From assembly GCA_903952265.1 (NCBI GenBank), contig CAJBEU010000002.1, positions 248,001 through 312,000 of the forward strand: a stretch of 64,000 nucleotides of DNA, in the 5' to 3' direction. The notes below the pieces were generated by a model. The model was not told the DNA's origin. It ran no database searches and was given only the letters and a program-made list of their open reading frames with translations. The DNA comes from an uncultured Rickettsiales bacterium (GTDB taxonomy: Bacteria > Pseudomonadota > Alphaproteobacteria > Rickettsiales > Rickettsiaceae). A program made the translations under genes and the position numbers. Positions 1 through 10,621 of the stretch are shown one piece after another. Numbering within the stretch: the first letter of the stretch is position 1; the number at the start of each line of letters is the position of its first letter.

Positions 1-191
<191 letters not shown>

Positions 192-230
192 AATACTTGG
201 TAGTAATTGATAAAACGAGTAAATAACAGC

Positions 231-259
231 TTGACTTAGATGCTTATTATCGAGATAAT
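231..259 (+). promoter_or_regulatory. Promoter of the 16S rRNA gene
   Basis: TTGACT at 231-236 and GATAAT at 254-259 are separated by exactly 17 bases, a near-consensus sigma70 promoter. It lies about 100 bases upstream of the mature 16S 5' end and points at it. A second TTGACA at 296-301 has no well-spaced -10 box. Transcription would start near 266. Confidence 0.7.
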
Positions 260-317
260 CCCTCATGTTCTTTCTTGAACAGCTGTTTTTATAAGTTGAC
301 AATTGAAGGTAGTGGCG

Positions 318-342
318 CGTGAGATTAATAATGATTCTCACG
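318..342 (+). other. Leader stem-loop of the 16S precursor
   Basis: CGTGAGA at 318-324 pairs perfectly with TCTCACG at 336-342 around an 11-base loop, and TTGAC/GTCAA at 296-300 and 342-346 could extend it. It sits between the promoter and the mature 16S 5' end, so it may help process the precursor. The role is inferred from position only. Confidence 0.35.
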
Positions 343-362
343 TCAATTTGATTTAATGTTTA

Positions 363-1877
<1,515 letters not shown>

Positions 1878-2118
1878 CAGTGAAAAATTGCCACTGCCTT
1901 CATTTGTCTTCTTATAAAAATAATTTAGCTCTACTTTAAAATTTCCTCAAATCTTATCTCAACTTAGCTCTTATACTTGCCATGATTTAGATAACGCAAC
2001 AAAATTAAAGTACCTATAGCTCATACCAACATCTCCTTGGATTTGCAGTATTGTTTATCAATGTATGATTGCTAAAAATGTATCAAATATTGCCGTAAAC
2101 TTTAGCAAAGGTAATTTT

Positions 2119-3210
2119 ATGACCAGAGAGATACAAATAGTACCAAATCCAAGACTAGAAATACAGTAGATGAAGCTATTCTCATGCATGGTTTGCTTGT
2201 AGATTTTCAAATTTTAGTTTCTAACCATGCGGAGAATAACAGACAAAGATTTAGGAGTAGGCATAGTGAAGTCTGCTGCTGGTAAATGGAAATTTTTATC
2301 TACAGCACGTAATAGCAAAGAGGATCAATTTTGTGATGACTTGCAAAAGGCCAGGTGTGAATATACAAAAAACTCCTCAGAACTCCAAAAAGATAAGATT
2401 TTGAATAATAAATCAAACGAACTGAGGGCTTTAAATTCATTAATAGGTGACCTTCATAATGGAATTGAATCTAACACTATAGCTGTGGTGCATGGCCAAA
2501 ATCCTTTATTCGCAGATCATCGTCTGTTTGGAAGCATGTTGCAAAATCTAGTAAATAGTGGAGATCAAGCTCGATTAAAATTAACTGTTGAGGCATTTGT
2601 CCTCAAGCTTTTTTGCATGGAGGAGCAAAATACGTTTCCCGGAGATTGGAGAAACGGTGGGGAAGGTTGTTTAAATTCCAAGATGGAAGCTTTAGGCAAA
2701 GTTTCTCCCGAAAAGAAGGATATTAATATAAGTGCTCTTTTTCTAGTACTGAAGGATTGCAGGAGCTTGGATCTCTTTATAAATTTTGTCATGATAAAGA
2801 ATATTGGGAAGAAAAAGAAATAAACGACAGCGTTGAGGCAGCTCAGAAGTTTATTGAAGAAACTAAGTTAAAAGTTACAACTTTCTCATCCAGATCGCTT
2901 TACAAAATTGGTAAATGACATTGTGACTGACTCCATCGTCCGATTGGCAGAACAGTTGAGCCAGAATAAAGAATGGATGGTAAGTTTTGCTAAGTCACAA
3001 CTAGGAAGAGCTGAAAAGCAGAAAAGAGAACAAGAGGAAGAATACCGCATTGCGGATCTAAAATTGATTTATGAGGAACTACTTATTGAATCTCAAATTT
3101 TAGAGGGAGCAGATGATGATTCTGAGGTCATCTGCGGACATGCTACTCAAAAAAATTTAACTAGCTTTGCTCGGTTAGCATTTTTATGGACTTTGGCATC
3201 TGGTTGCTAA
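2119..3210 (+). pseudogene. Frameshifted unknown protein gene
   Basis: Three consecutive open stretches in different frames read as one protein-like sequence. The first runs from 2227 to about 2740. The second, about 2740-2870, includes STEGLQELGSLYKFCHDKEY. The third runs from about 2870 to 3210 and includes SHPDRFTKLVNDIVTDSIVR. Between 2119 and 2227 another frame reads TVDEAILMHGLLVDFQILV, suggesting a further shift near 2230 and a start at ATG 2119. The restored product would be about 350 residues, hydrophilic and helical, with a charged coiled-coil-like stretch AEKQKREQEEEYR near its end. I do not recognise the family. It lies directly behind the 16S gene. Sequencing error cannot be excluded for any single shift, but several shifts in one gene favour real decay. 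Confidence 0.55.
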
Positions 3211-3429
3211 GTCTAAAATGCGCGCTGGATTGGACTAGCTTCCCCTCTGGCGCGTAATTCAAAACGTGCGCCCCTCTAAGATAAGTTTTAATCCTAGAAT
3301 CAAAACCCTGTGAAGGGCAATTTGTGTGAGCCGAGGATGTCTCAATTGAAAGGACTGGCTTTTGGTACTGTAATGCTTTTTTTTGTGAAGTCTTCTGGGA
3401 TTGCCTAGCTTAGGTTGAGTTATTCTTCT

Positions 3430-3993
3430 CTAGGATTTTCCGATTATTGATGCAACAATAGAATCTGGAGATGTAATCAAACTGCAATCAGAAGGTATCT
3501 TTACCGCTGAAGCGTGAATTTTATTTCCAATTGCAAGAGATGAAACATCACAGATCAGGCTTTCCGGAATACTGTTAATAGAGCATCGCACTAATACGCT
3601 ACGCATTACTTTATTTAAAAATCCCCCTCTCTTTAAACCAGGGGATGATTCTGTTCCAAAAAACTTAATTGGAATTTTAACGTCGTGCCGGTCTTTTGAG
3701 AGCAAAAGTAAATCTAAATGAGAGACTAGATCTGTTATTGGGTGAAAGGATACGTCCTGAGCTATCACTGGTATTGATTTTTCGCCAATTGCTAGATTGA
3801 TTTTAGTGTTAAAAAGCCTGCCAGAATTGTACAGCTTTGTTATTTCTTTTGCCAATAGAGTAACGCAAAGGTTAGATGTCTCATTTCCGTATACTACGGC
3901 AGGTATCATTCCATTTCTTCGTGCTAGTCTGGCAGAACCAGTTCCGAGTTTATCCCTTACACTAGCCTCAATTACAAAGTCTTTGTTTTCCAT
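3430..3993 (-). CDS. rplY: Ribosomal protein bL25, Ctc-type long form
   Basis: This 187-residue protein matches the long TL5/Ctc form of bL25, which binds 5S rRNA in the large ribosomal subunit. The N-terminal L25 domain (about 1-95) includes RDKLGTGSARLARRNGMIPA and VIAQDVSFHPITDLVSHLDL. The C-terminal Ctc domain includes GTESSPGLKRGGFLNKVMRS and the conserved pattern SIPESLICDVSSLAIGNKIH. In many alphaproteobacteria the peptidyl-tRNA hydrolase gene pth follows; here it does not, and the next downstream stretch is the decayed gene before 3210. No Shine-Dalgarno-like sequence precedes the ATG. The call is firm. Confidence 0.93.
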   Translation of the reverse strand: MENKDFVIEASVRDKLGTGSARLARRNGMIPAVVYGNETSNLCVTLLAKEITKLYNSGRLFNTKINLAIGEKSIPVIAQDVSFHPITDLVSHLDLLLLSKDRHDVKIPIKFFGTESSPGLKRGGFLNKVMRSVLVRCSINSIPESLICDVSSLAIGNKIHASAVKIPSDCSLITSPDSIVASIIGKS

Positions 3994-4141
3994 AATGCAA
4001 CAATTAGAGTGATCTGGGTGTTTATTTTGAGTCCATAAGGGACCAACTAGAGGTACATTCTAGCATATATTTTTCTAAATGGAAGGGTAACACACGAGCA
4101 AGGGGAGATAGACATTTGGCCATCACCTTAATCCAGCCTCC

Positions 4142-5356
4142 TCATAGAGTAATTTTGGTTCCAAGGCAAAGTCCAAGGCCTTTGTTTGTTGTTGAATCTC
4201 CTAGAGATTTGTAACCTCTATAGCCATTTATCCCAACATATAGGGCAATTTCCTTTCTTAGTTCTTTTTCTAAATATAAAGCGACTGATCTATATGTGCT
4301 CTCACTTGTATCAACAAGTTTTAAATTTTGGTCATCATAAGATTGAAAGTATGACAGAGCTACTTTATAGCCTTGTTGGAACTTTTGCTCTATGGAACAG
4401 GAAATGCAGAAATTGCTTAATACATCTTTTACAGAAGTTTTTGAAACAGCTGCCTTAAATTCTGTATCTTTAATTCCAAGTACTCCGGATAAACCTAATG
4501 CATATGCATCCTTGGAGCTTGTGTAAGAACAGTCTGTAAAGTTATAGGTTGTTGTTGCGCCTGTCGGGGGGATTATTGTATTAAGATCTAGAGCTTTAAC
4601 AGAACCAAATTCTTGTATTGTGCATATTTTTAGGCTTACTCCTTTTTTAGTTTTGTGCTCGTAAGATTGTGCACAGGAGACAATATCAGAACCTACAAAA
4701 GAGCTCTTAACAGACTTTAAAAAATCTGCTTTTTTAACGTCGGCCTTTCTTTTTATAGATGGTTCTTTGCTGTGGCTGGCTGGCATAAAAGAAAAACCAA
4801 ATTCAAATTTATTGTTCTCTGCTCCAGAACGCAGGTATATGGAAGCCTTTTTTGAAATCAATTCTCTGTCGGCTTCTTTGCAAAGGCCGTCTGCGAGAAA
4901 TTTGTGACTTGTAGTATATATTTGGTCAGATTTTGCGATCTCATCGAACTTGCTACTTTTATCTGTAAAGATGGGATTAGAAAACATTTTATTGCTTACC
5001 GATTTAGGTGCAAATAGTTGCGCTTCAAATTTTGGAGTCTTCCAAAAGGCGTGAATATAATCGCCACCTTTTTTCGAAGCAGCATTAATCTCGGATTCGA
5101 TACCCATTTCTAGTTTATTCAGTAATATTCTAGAAATTAAAAAATAGCATTTTATGTCATCCTGAAAATCACCAGCTTTAAGTGTGGTATCTTTAACAGC
5201 TGATCCAGCTCCTATAGTAAAATTAAGTGTTGGTTTTATTTCAATCTTTGTGTAGGGAAGAGAAGGGTCTGAATGAGGTTTGGTGAGCTCTAAAGAGTTT
5301 GCCGCAGAGATCTTTAGTAAGGCAGCAAGGAATAGTGTCGAAAGTAGTTTTTTCAT
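4142..5356 (-). CDS. Putative outer-membrane beta-barrel (porin-like) protein
   Basis: The 404-residue product has a clear signal peptide (MKKLLSTLFLAALLKISAANS, cleavage near residue 20). The rest is made of alternating amphipathic segments such as KFEFGFSFMPA, YKVALSYFQSY and EIALYVGINGYRGYKS, as expected of a beta-barrel. It has several cysteines and ends in GLCLGTKITL rather than the usual terminal aromatic residue. It lies downstream of flgH on the same strand after a 152-base gap, so it need not belong to the flagellar operon. I do not recognise a named porin family. A surface-exposed barrel of a host-associated bacterium is the best guess, with moderate confidence in outer-membrane location and low confidence in specific function. 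Confidence 0.6.
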   Translation of the reverse strand: MKKLLSTLFLAALLKISAANSLELTKPHSDPSLPYTKIEIKPTLNFTIGAGSAVKDTTLKAGDFQDDIKCYFLISRILLNKLEMGIESEINAASKKGGDYIHAFWKTPKFEAQLFAPKSVSNKMFSNPIFTDKSSKFDEIAKSDQIYTTSHKFLADGLCKEADRELISKKASIYLRSGAENNKFEFGFSFMPASHSKEPSIKRKADVKKADFLKSVKSSFVGSDIVSCAQSYEHKTKKGVSLKICTIQEFGSVKALDLNTIIPPTGATTTYNFTDCSYTSSKDAYALGLSGVLGIKDTEFKAAVSKTSVKDVLSNFCISCSIEQKFQQGYKVALSYFQSYDDQNLKLVDTSESTYRSVALYLEKELRKEIALYVGINGYRGYKSLGDSTTNKGLGLCLGTKITL

Positions 5357-5508
5357 AACGAAGGTCGTTTCTAATGGTTTATTTAAGACCTTTTCATACT
5401 TTCACAATTAAGTCATCAATTAATTCTAATTTTGAACCTCTATTAAACAATTTTCCTTATTTACAGTGGCTTTTTGAAAAATCGAGCTCAATAAGGTTAA
5501 TTTTTTTG

Positions 5509-6228
5509 TTAATTTTTGCCTCGTTTTTGTTTTGCTTTGATCTCTTTAATTCCGTAGGCTATTTTTGCTTCTGCAACTTTAGATGAATCGATGCAATTGT
5601 CTGAGTCTATATCTTTTGGCCGTATGATTCCTTGTACGTACATTTTTCTACTTTCGCCGTTGACGTTAATTTCTTTAGTACCATCAATAACAAGATTTCC
5701 GCTAGATAGCACTTCCTTTACTACAACAGCTATTTCAAAGTTCACAGATTCTTTTCTCATTACTTTATCACTAGAAAATGAGTTGCGAGTTGATTTTAAA
5801 TCTCCAAACTCAGAATCCAATTTTCCATCTATTCCAGTTGTAAATTTTTGTATATTTCCCCCAGCGGTTGTACCCAAAATTCCAAGACCAACGTTAGTTA
5901 CTGCACCAAAAAGCCTTGTGAAAGGATTAGATATACTTTTCTTTCTATCGTCAGTTTGGTTGCCTTCTAGTTGTGCGCTTCCTTGAATCTTTACGCTTAT
6001 TTTAACTATATCACCAATTTTCCAGCCCTTATTTGTGGAAAGAAAAGAAGAGGAGTTGCCTTTCCAAAGAGAACTGCTCTGCGAAAAAGGTTGTTTTATG
6101 GGAGATTCCTTAATTGGTACAGGCACAATTTTAGATATCTCCTTGTGAGATCTGCTTTTAGAGCAACTTGAGGCTAGCAAACAAAAGGAGAGTAAAATTA
6201 GCAGATTTTTTGTTATTGATTTAATCAT
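5509..6228 (-). CDS. flgH: Flagellar L-ring protein FlgH
   Basis: This 239-residue lipoprotein forms the outer-membrane L-ring through which the flagellar rod passes. The N-terminus carries a lipobox ending LLASSC with the acylated cysteine at residue 22. The FlgH domain includes WKIGDIVKISVKIQGSAQLE, then VVVKEVLSSGNLVIDGTKEI, then RKMYVQGIIRPKDID and SSKVAEAKIAYG, all diagnostic. The length is normal for the family. Its ATG overlaps the flgA stop in an ATGA junction, so the two are probably translationally coupled. The usual partner flgI (P-ring) is not adjacent and not in this window. Confident call. Confidence 0.95.
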   Translation of the reverse strand: MIKSITKNLLILLSFCLLASSCSKSRSHKEISKIVPVPIKESPIKQPFSQSSSLWKGNSSSFLSTNKGWKIGDIVKISVKIQGSAQLEGNQTDDRKKSISNPFTRLFGAVTNVGLGILGTTAGGNIQKFTTGIDGKLDSEFGDLKSTRNSFSSDKVMRKESVNFEIAVVVKEVLSSGNLVIDGTKEINVNGESRKMYVQGIIRPKDIDSDNCIDSSKVAEAKIAYGIKEIKAKQKRGKN

Positions 6229-6950
6229 CGAGATCGAATTTCAACTGTTTTTTTGTCTATTATCACTCCAAAAAGAATTTTTTTGCTTTTTATATTTTGT
6301 ACTTTTATTAAGTTTCCTAGTGCGCCAGGCTGCATTGCTTTGCCTCTGGTGGTGATTGAAAATCCATCACCAGTGAGCACTAGGTCTATTATTTCATTTG
6401 CTTTTAGTATGACAGGATTCTTTATATCTTGAAAATATATAAAACTATTGGACTTTATGTTTGTTTTTGCTTGCATACCAACTATTTGCTCTGAATTTTG
6501 AAGAAAATCACTAGATAAAGAGCTCAAAAGCTGCAGGTCAAAATCCTTAATTTTGACATCTTTTTCGTAGATAGTTTGTCCAGCTGCAATACTATTTTTC
6601 AATACAGGAATGGATTTTAGACATTTATACGTTCCAAAAATTGGTATATTATGGTTTTCAACAGTTTGGATAATAGCCGAAAAAGTGTGGTTTTCTACGT
6701 CGATATTCTGTAGATACATGGTCTTTATTTGATTCGATATCTGTGGCAATTGCTCAACTATATTTTTTGGATGAAGCTCTAAAAGGATTTTGGAGCATTC
6801 TACCTTAATCTGCTTTTTCAAGAGATTCACAATTTTACTATTTATGATGTCAGATTTGTTTTTTTGAGTCTGCACAAAAGTTGGTGCTGCAGCCTCTGCA
6901 AGAGAAAAAACTGTAAGCAACAAAGCGCCTATGAAATGTTTTCTTTTCAC
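6225..6950 (-). CDS. flgA: P-ring assembly chaperone FlgA
   Basis: FlgA is a periplasmic chaperone that helps FlgI subunits assemble into the flagellar P-ring. This 241-residue protein has a signal peptide (GALLLTVFSLAEAAA), an SAF/beta-clip domain around 112-170 (SIPVLKNSIAAGQTIYEKDV, then EQIVGMQAKTNIKSNS) and the C-terminal beta domain with QPGALGNLIKVQNIKSKKIL, the most conserved part of FlgA. The start is GTG at 6948-6950, directly abutting the stop of the upstream SAF gene. Of three consecutive SAF proteins here, this is the one with the complete FlgA architecture, so it receives the name. Confidence 0.9.
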   Translation of the reverse strand: MKRKHFIGALLLTVFSLAEAAAPTFVQTQKNKSDIINSKIVNLLKKQIKVECSKILLELHPKNIVEQLPQISNQIKTMYLQNIDVENHTFSAIIQTVENHNIPIFGTYKCLKSIPVLKNSIAAGQTIYEKDVKIKDFDLQLLSSLSSDFLQNSEQIVGMQAKTNIKSNSFIYFQDIKNPVILKANEIIDLVLTGDGFSITTRGKAMQPGALGNLIKVQNIKSKKILFGVIIDKKTVEIRSR

Positions 6951-7640
6951 TTAAAGTAATCTAAGAAAGGTGATTACATTGGCCCGTGTTTTAAGTCTCT
7001 TAGAATATACAGGATTACCTGTTACTAGATCTGTTTCTGCAATTTTTCCGGCCAGGTCAATCTTTTTAAGTGCAATACCCTTATTATTGTTCGTAGAAAA
7101 CCTTATAAACTCCCAGCTTACCGCACGATACTCAAGGGTTTCCATCTTAATTACGGCACCTTTTTTAATGTCAGAATTAGGTATCGGTATCATCGGAACC
7201 AGTTTTACTAAACCTGTGACTTTAGTTAGCTTGTTATCTGTAGAAAGAGCTCTAGCTGAAAAATAAAAAAGATCCGAGTAAAGATTTTTTCTGATTAATC
7301 TGGTTTTTACCCATTTTGATTGCAGATCTCTCAGCTGATTCATTTTGATAAACGTGTCTGCTTCAACAGCAAGGCACACTTTTGGAAACATATAGCTTAC
7401 TCCAATTACAAAACCTTTTTCAGGGTTAGGTGGAAAGGTCGCTATTGAATATCCTATTCTGTTATTTAAAGCCTGAATTAGCTTTTTGTACGCATCTTTT
7501 TGATTTGTTGTATCTCTGACAGTACTATCCAAGTAGCATCCAGTTATTTGGGCCTCTCCTTCAAAGGCCACTGTAACTATAGGGAGTATAAAAACTGCAA
7601 AAATTGTCAGCAATCTAGAAATAGGGCTGATTTTTAACAT
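6951..7640 (-). CDS. FlgA-like SAF-domain protein, second copy
   Basis: This 229-residue protein has an N-terminal signal sequence (ISRLLTIFAVFILPIVTVAF). Its C-terminal part follows the SAF pattern of FlgA: LVPMIPIPNSDIKKGAVIKM, then KIDLAGKIAETDLVTGNPVY. It stops soon after the SAF domain and lacks the second FlgA beta domain with the PGALG.I.V.N motif. It sits between another SAF gene and flgA, abutting the flgA start, so the genes are almost surely cotranscribed. It could be a diverged duplicate of flgA that acts as a P-ring chaperone subunit or has a new periplasmic role. Family membership is inferred from pattern, not alignment. Confidence 0.65.
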   Translation of the reverse strand: MLKISPISRLLTIFAVFILPIVTVAFEGEAQITGCYLDSTVRDTTNQKDAYKKLIQALNNRIGYSIATFPPNPEKGFVIGVSYMFPKVCLAVEADTFIKMNQLRDLQSKWVKTRLIRKNLYSDLFYFSARALSTDNKLTKVTGLVKLVPMIPIPNSDIKKGAVIKMETLEYRAVSWEFIRFSTNNNKGIALKKIDLAGKIAETDLVTGNPVYSKRLKTRANVITFLRLL

Positions 7641-7725
7641 TTGATCTCAATAAATTGAACAAAAAGGTTTATATTTGTTGCTGTCTTTAAAAATCTTACA
7701 AACAAAAAGCTCTGAAATAAGGTGA

Positions 7726-8325
7726 CTAATTTGGTGTTGTTGAAATGCTGGAAAATGGGTCTATGTAAATTGGGCTTTCTGCTTTGAGTTTTACAGGGGC
7801 GTATTTTCCTATTATTCTTTCTTTGTTTTGGACTAAATTAGCCCCACTCCACTCAACGAAAGGTGCATCGCACGTCTGCAAAGTTAGATCACTATCCATA
7901 ATCACTTCCCCAGCTTTTAAATTTCTTTTTAAAACTGGAATAAGCTTTGAAAAAGAATACTGCGCTATAAGTGCGGAATGTTTTGGGAGACCGGAGTGAA
8001 TTAGTACTCGACATTTTTGCTTTGCTCCATCAAAAAAGTGTAATTTTATCGATGAGACTGAGTTTGCATTCAATTTCGAAAGAATTTTTTTTGGAGTCAA
8101 AGACACGCGTATTTCTAAGTCTTTTCTTCCAAATTCTTTTTTTATTAGAGAAGCAATTTTTATCTCTATCGACTGAGATTCCATTTCATTCAACTTTTCT
8201 TGGGGAGCTTTGTCCAAAGAGTATGCAAGTGCAGAGCAAAATAGCGTCATGAAAATTAGCAAAAAAACTGCAGAAACTCTAGTTTTGAATGAAGTATCAG
8301 GTATTTTTTTCATATTTTTTATCAT
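7726..8325 (-). CDS. FlgA-like SAF-domain protein, first copy
   Basis: This 199-residue exported protein has a signal peptide (VSAVFLLIFMTLFCSALAYS). Its C-terminal half carries KLIPVLKRNLKAGEVIMDSD and then ERIIGKYAPVKLKAESPIYI, the two halves of an SAF/beta-clip domain as found in FlgA. Like its downstream neighbour it ends right after this domain and lacks the final FlgA beta domain. It lies 38 bases downstream of flgG and is transcribed with it. The position between flgG and flgA fits a rod- or ring-associated periplasmic role. Which of the three SAF proteins does the P-ring work cannot be told from sequence alone. Confidence 0.65.
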   Translation of the reverse strand: MIKNMKKIPDTSFKTRVSAVFLLIFMTLFCSALAYSLDKAPQEKLNEMESQSIEIKIASLIKKEFGRKDLEIRVSLTPKKILSKLNANSVSSIKLHFFDGAKQKCRVLIHSGLPKHSALIAQYSFSKLIPVLKRNLKAGEVIMDSDLTLQTCDAPFVEWSGANLVQNKERIIGKYAPVKLKAESPIYIDPFSSISTTPN

Positions 8326-8363
8326 GATTTATTCAGTAAGTTTGTTTAATTTTGGAAATAGCT

Positions 8364-9158
8364 CTATACAGTCACTATTTCATTGGCTTTGTGTTCAATT
8401 TTGTTTATAATTTCCATTATTTTAAGAGCAGTCTCGTAAACATGCTGGGCCTCCATTAGATCCATCATAACCTTTACAGTTTCCACATTGGAAGCCTCAA
8501 GAGCTCTGCTTCGAACTGTGGTACCAATGCCATCCTCAATCAAAGTTCCTTCTCCGGAAGCCTCGTTCCCTATGAAAAGGTTGTTGCCTATTGCTTCCAG
8601 AGCTTGTTCATTGTCAAAGTGGTATAGAGCAAGCTTTCCAAGCTCTACGTTTGCTCCAGTGTTATCTTTTATACTAAGTTTGCCTGAGGCACTCACACTA
8701 AGACTTTGTATGTCATAGGTATCTTTTATCTCTATCTCTCCCGTGTCTGATTCAACTATCGAACCATTTTTAGTGACAAGTTTTGAATTGCTAACAGAAA
8801 AGGATCCATCCCTGGTAAAAGCTCGTCCTCCATTGGGTAGTGTTATTGCAAAATAGCCACTTCCATTTATCATGATATCAAGAGGGCTTTGAGTTGATTT
8901 CAATGCTCCTTGAGTTAAGATTCTTGTCGTGCTAGTGACCTTTGCTCCGTTTCCAACCTGTATCTGAGAGGAGTAGGAATCACCTCCATCTGTTGGCATA
9001 GGTTTTGTTATAGTGGTATAAGGAAGGTCGCTTGTGCGTACGTCATGTGTTTTGTAGCCAATCGTATCTTTATTAGCAACGTCGTTTGCTAGAACATCAA
9101 GCTTTATTTTAGCGATTTGTAGAGCAGAAGCGGCTGAGTTGATAGCAATACAAGACAT
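8364..9158 (-). CDS. flgG: Flagellar distal rod protein FlgG
   Basis: FlgG forms the distal rod of the flagellar axial structure and is exported by the flagellar type III apparatus. The 264-residue length is normal. The N-terminal rod motif is LDVLANDVANKDTIGYKTHD, the middle contains PLDIMINGSGYFAITLPNGG and AFTRDGSFSVSNS, and the C-terminus has RALEASNVETVKVMMDLMEA followed by QHVYETALKIM, the coiled end shared by rod and hook proteins. No Sec signal peptide is present, as expected for a type III substrate. flgF is directly upstream with 56 bases between them. Confident call. Confidence 0.94.
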   Translation of the reverse strand: MSCIAINSAASALQIAKIKLDVLANDVANKDTIGYKTHDVRTSDLPYTTITKPMPTDGGDSYSSQIQVGNGAKVTSTTRILTQGALKSTQSPLDIMINGSGYFAITLPNGGRAFTRDGSFSVSNSKLVTKNGSIVESDTGEIEIKDTYDIQSLSVSASGKLSIKDNTGANVELGKLALYHFDNEQALEAIGNNLFIGNEASGEGTLIEDGIGTTVRSRALEASNVETVKVMMDLMEAQHVYETALKIMEIINKIEHKANEIVTV

Positions 9159-9214
9159 AAAGCGATTTTAGTTGATGAGTTTCTCTTATAGTACAACTTA
9201 GGATAATGTTGATT

Positions 9215-9988
9215 TTATCTTGATATCTTTAATGTTTCAATCGCAGCCTTATCCATTTTAAAAGAACTAGAAAGAAGGTGCATGTTACATTCCAAAGAAT
9301 TGCGTATGCTTAGAATTTCATTCGTTGTTTTTATATTGTCTACACTAGATTCGGTTAGATAACCCTGAAGCACTCGGCAATCCATTTTTGACATTGCTTC
9401 TGAACTTTGTATGTATCCAAAAGAGTCTTTTTTGGCAGTATCTAAGTTCAGCTCAAAGACACCAATTTGCGCTATCATGTCGCTTTCACGACCTTTGCAG
9501 AAAAAAATTTCTCCATTTTCTGTGATTCTAAATGTTCCTGACTCATTTGGAGCAAAAATCTCGTTATTATCAGAGTCTAGGAAAGAAAAACCCTCATGAT
9601 TGACAAACTTGCCTTCATTCGACAAGACAATGGATCCGTTCAGAGTATATCTTGCTTCTCCATTAACTAGAACTTTAAAATATCCTTTCTCTGTTACTGC
9701 AAAATCCAGAGCCCTACCAGTTTGTTTTAAAACTCTTGGGCTTTTGTCAAAAGACATGTTCCTAGCGCTTACAAAACACAGCTTTTTGATTTCTTTAGCA
9801 TTTAACGTGGGTATGTCAGCTATGAAGCCTTTAGTGCTTTTATTTGCTAAATTATTGGTTAGAATGTCAATCTGGAGTTTGTTTGACAGTTGACCTGAAA
9901 GCGATATGTACGAAGCGTTGCTACAATACGCCAAGTTTGACCAGATCAAACAGCACAAAAGCAACTTAGAGTAAGCATAAAACAGCAT
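9215..9988 (-). CDS. flgF: Flagellar proximal rod protein FlgF
   Basis: The protein has the rod-protein N-terminal pattern YISLSGQLSNKLQIDILTNN followed by LANKSTKGF, the middle ALDFAVTEKGYFKVLVNGEA and RYTLNGSIVLSNEG, and a FlgF-like C-terminal end. It precedes flgG as in most flagellar operons. From the first ATG it is 257 residues long and starts with MLFYAYSKLLLCCLIWSNLA, which resembles a Sec signal peptide and is not expected in a type III-exported rod protein. An in-frame TTG 18 codons further on, giving (M)AYCSNASYISLSG, would restore the usual FlgF start. The start is therefore uncertain, while the family call is good. Confidence 0.85.
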   Translation of the reverse strand: MLFYAYSKLLLCCLIWSNLAYCSNASYISLSGQLSNKLQIDILTNNLANKSTKGFIADIPTLNAKEIKKLCFVSARNMSFDKSPRVLKQTGRALDFAVTEKGYFKVLVNGEARYTLNGSIVLSNEGKFVNHEGFSFLDSDNNEIFAPNESGTFRITENGEIFFCKGRESDMIAQIGVFELNLDTAKKDSFGYIQSSEAMSKMDCRVLQGYLTESSVDNIKTTNEILSIRNSLECNMHLLSSSFKMDKAAIETLKISR

Positions 9989-10063
9989 TTGATCCCAATG
10001 TTACAGGATTTTTAATCATAGAAAACGCTATCACGATACAGAAATAAATCAACTTAATTACTA

Positions 10064-10591
10064 ATGAATCAGGAAAAATCAGAATCGGATTTCAGAATTA
10101 ATTTGAGAAAAAGTGCCGCAATTTCTCAGCTACAGAACTTTACTGATGATAAAAAGAGCATTAGCCCTGAAGTTAAAAATGCTAAAAAGAGGAACGTATG
10201 GATTTTATCCGCCTTAATAATATCAATTTTGATCATTCTAGCACTGGTAAGTGCGTATTTTATAGAATTTGGTGAAAGCAATAGTAAAACTGATTTTTAT
10301 CGTGAAATTCCTGAACTGATAGCTACAGTAAAGGCTAAAGAAGAGGGCTATAAGACAATAAAAATATCTTTGTCATTAAAGGTGCAAGGCTCAAAATCGC
10401 TTAAATGCATAAACAAAAATTTACCAGCTTTACAGAGCTCTTTTGTGTTGTTGCTTTCAAGCCTTAGGACTGGAGACCTTGAATCTGCTGGTTTTGGAGA
10501 AAGATTGGTCACCGAACTGCAAAAAAGAGCAGACAATCTATTTCCCGGAATGATAAAAGCTATTTTGGTAAAAGAGCTTTTGCTAGAGTAA
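10064..10591 (+). CDS. fliL: Flagellar basal-body protein FliL
   Basis: FliL is an inner-membrane protein that surrounds the stator units and supports motor torque. The 175-residue sequence has a basic cytoplasmic N-terminus of about 45 residues, one membrane helix (WILSALIISILIILALVSAY, about 46-65) and a periplasmic FliL domain with KTIKISLSLKVQG and the C-terminal GERLVTELQKRADNLFPG. fliM follows after 30 bases on the same strand, a usual pairing. It starts a plus-strand unit that diverges from flgF across 75 bases, so that short gap must hold promoters for both directions. No Shine-Dalgarno-like sequence precedes the ATG. Confidence 0.88.
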   Translation: MNQEKSESDFRINLRKSAAISQLQNFTDDKKSISPEVKNAKKRNVWILSALIISILIILALVSAYFIEFGESNSKTDFYREIPELIATVKAKEEGYKTIKISLSLKVQGSKSLKCINKNLPALQSSFVLLLSSLRTGDLESAGFGERLVTELQKRADNLFPGMIKAILVKELLLE

Positions 10592-10621
10592 TCATTTTTG
10601 TAGTTTTTTGGTGATTTTTAG

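Noticed and set aside
5374-5986. Plus-strand frames opposite flgH
   Set aside because: They are antisense readings of flgH, which has clear family motifs.
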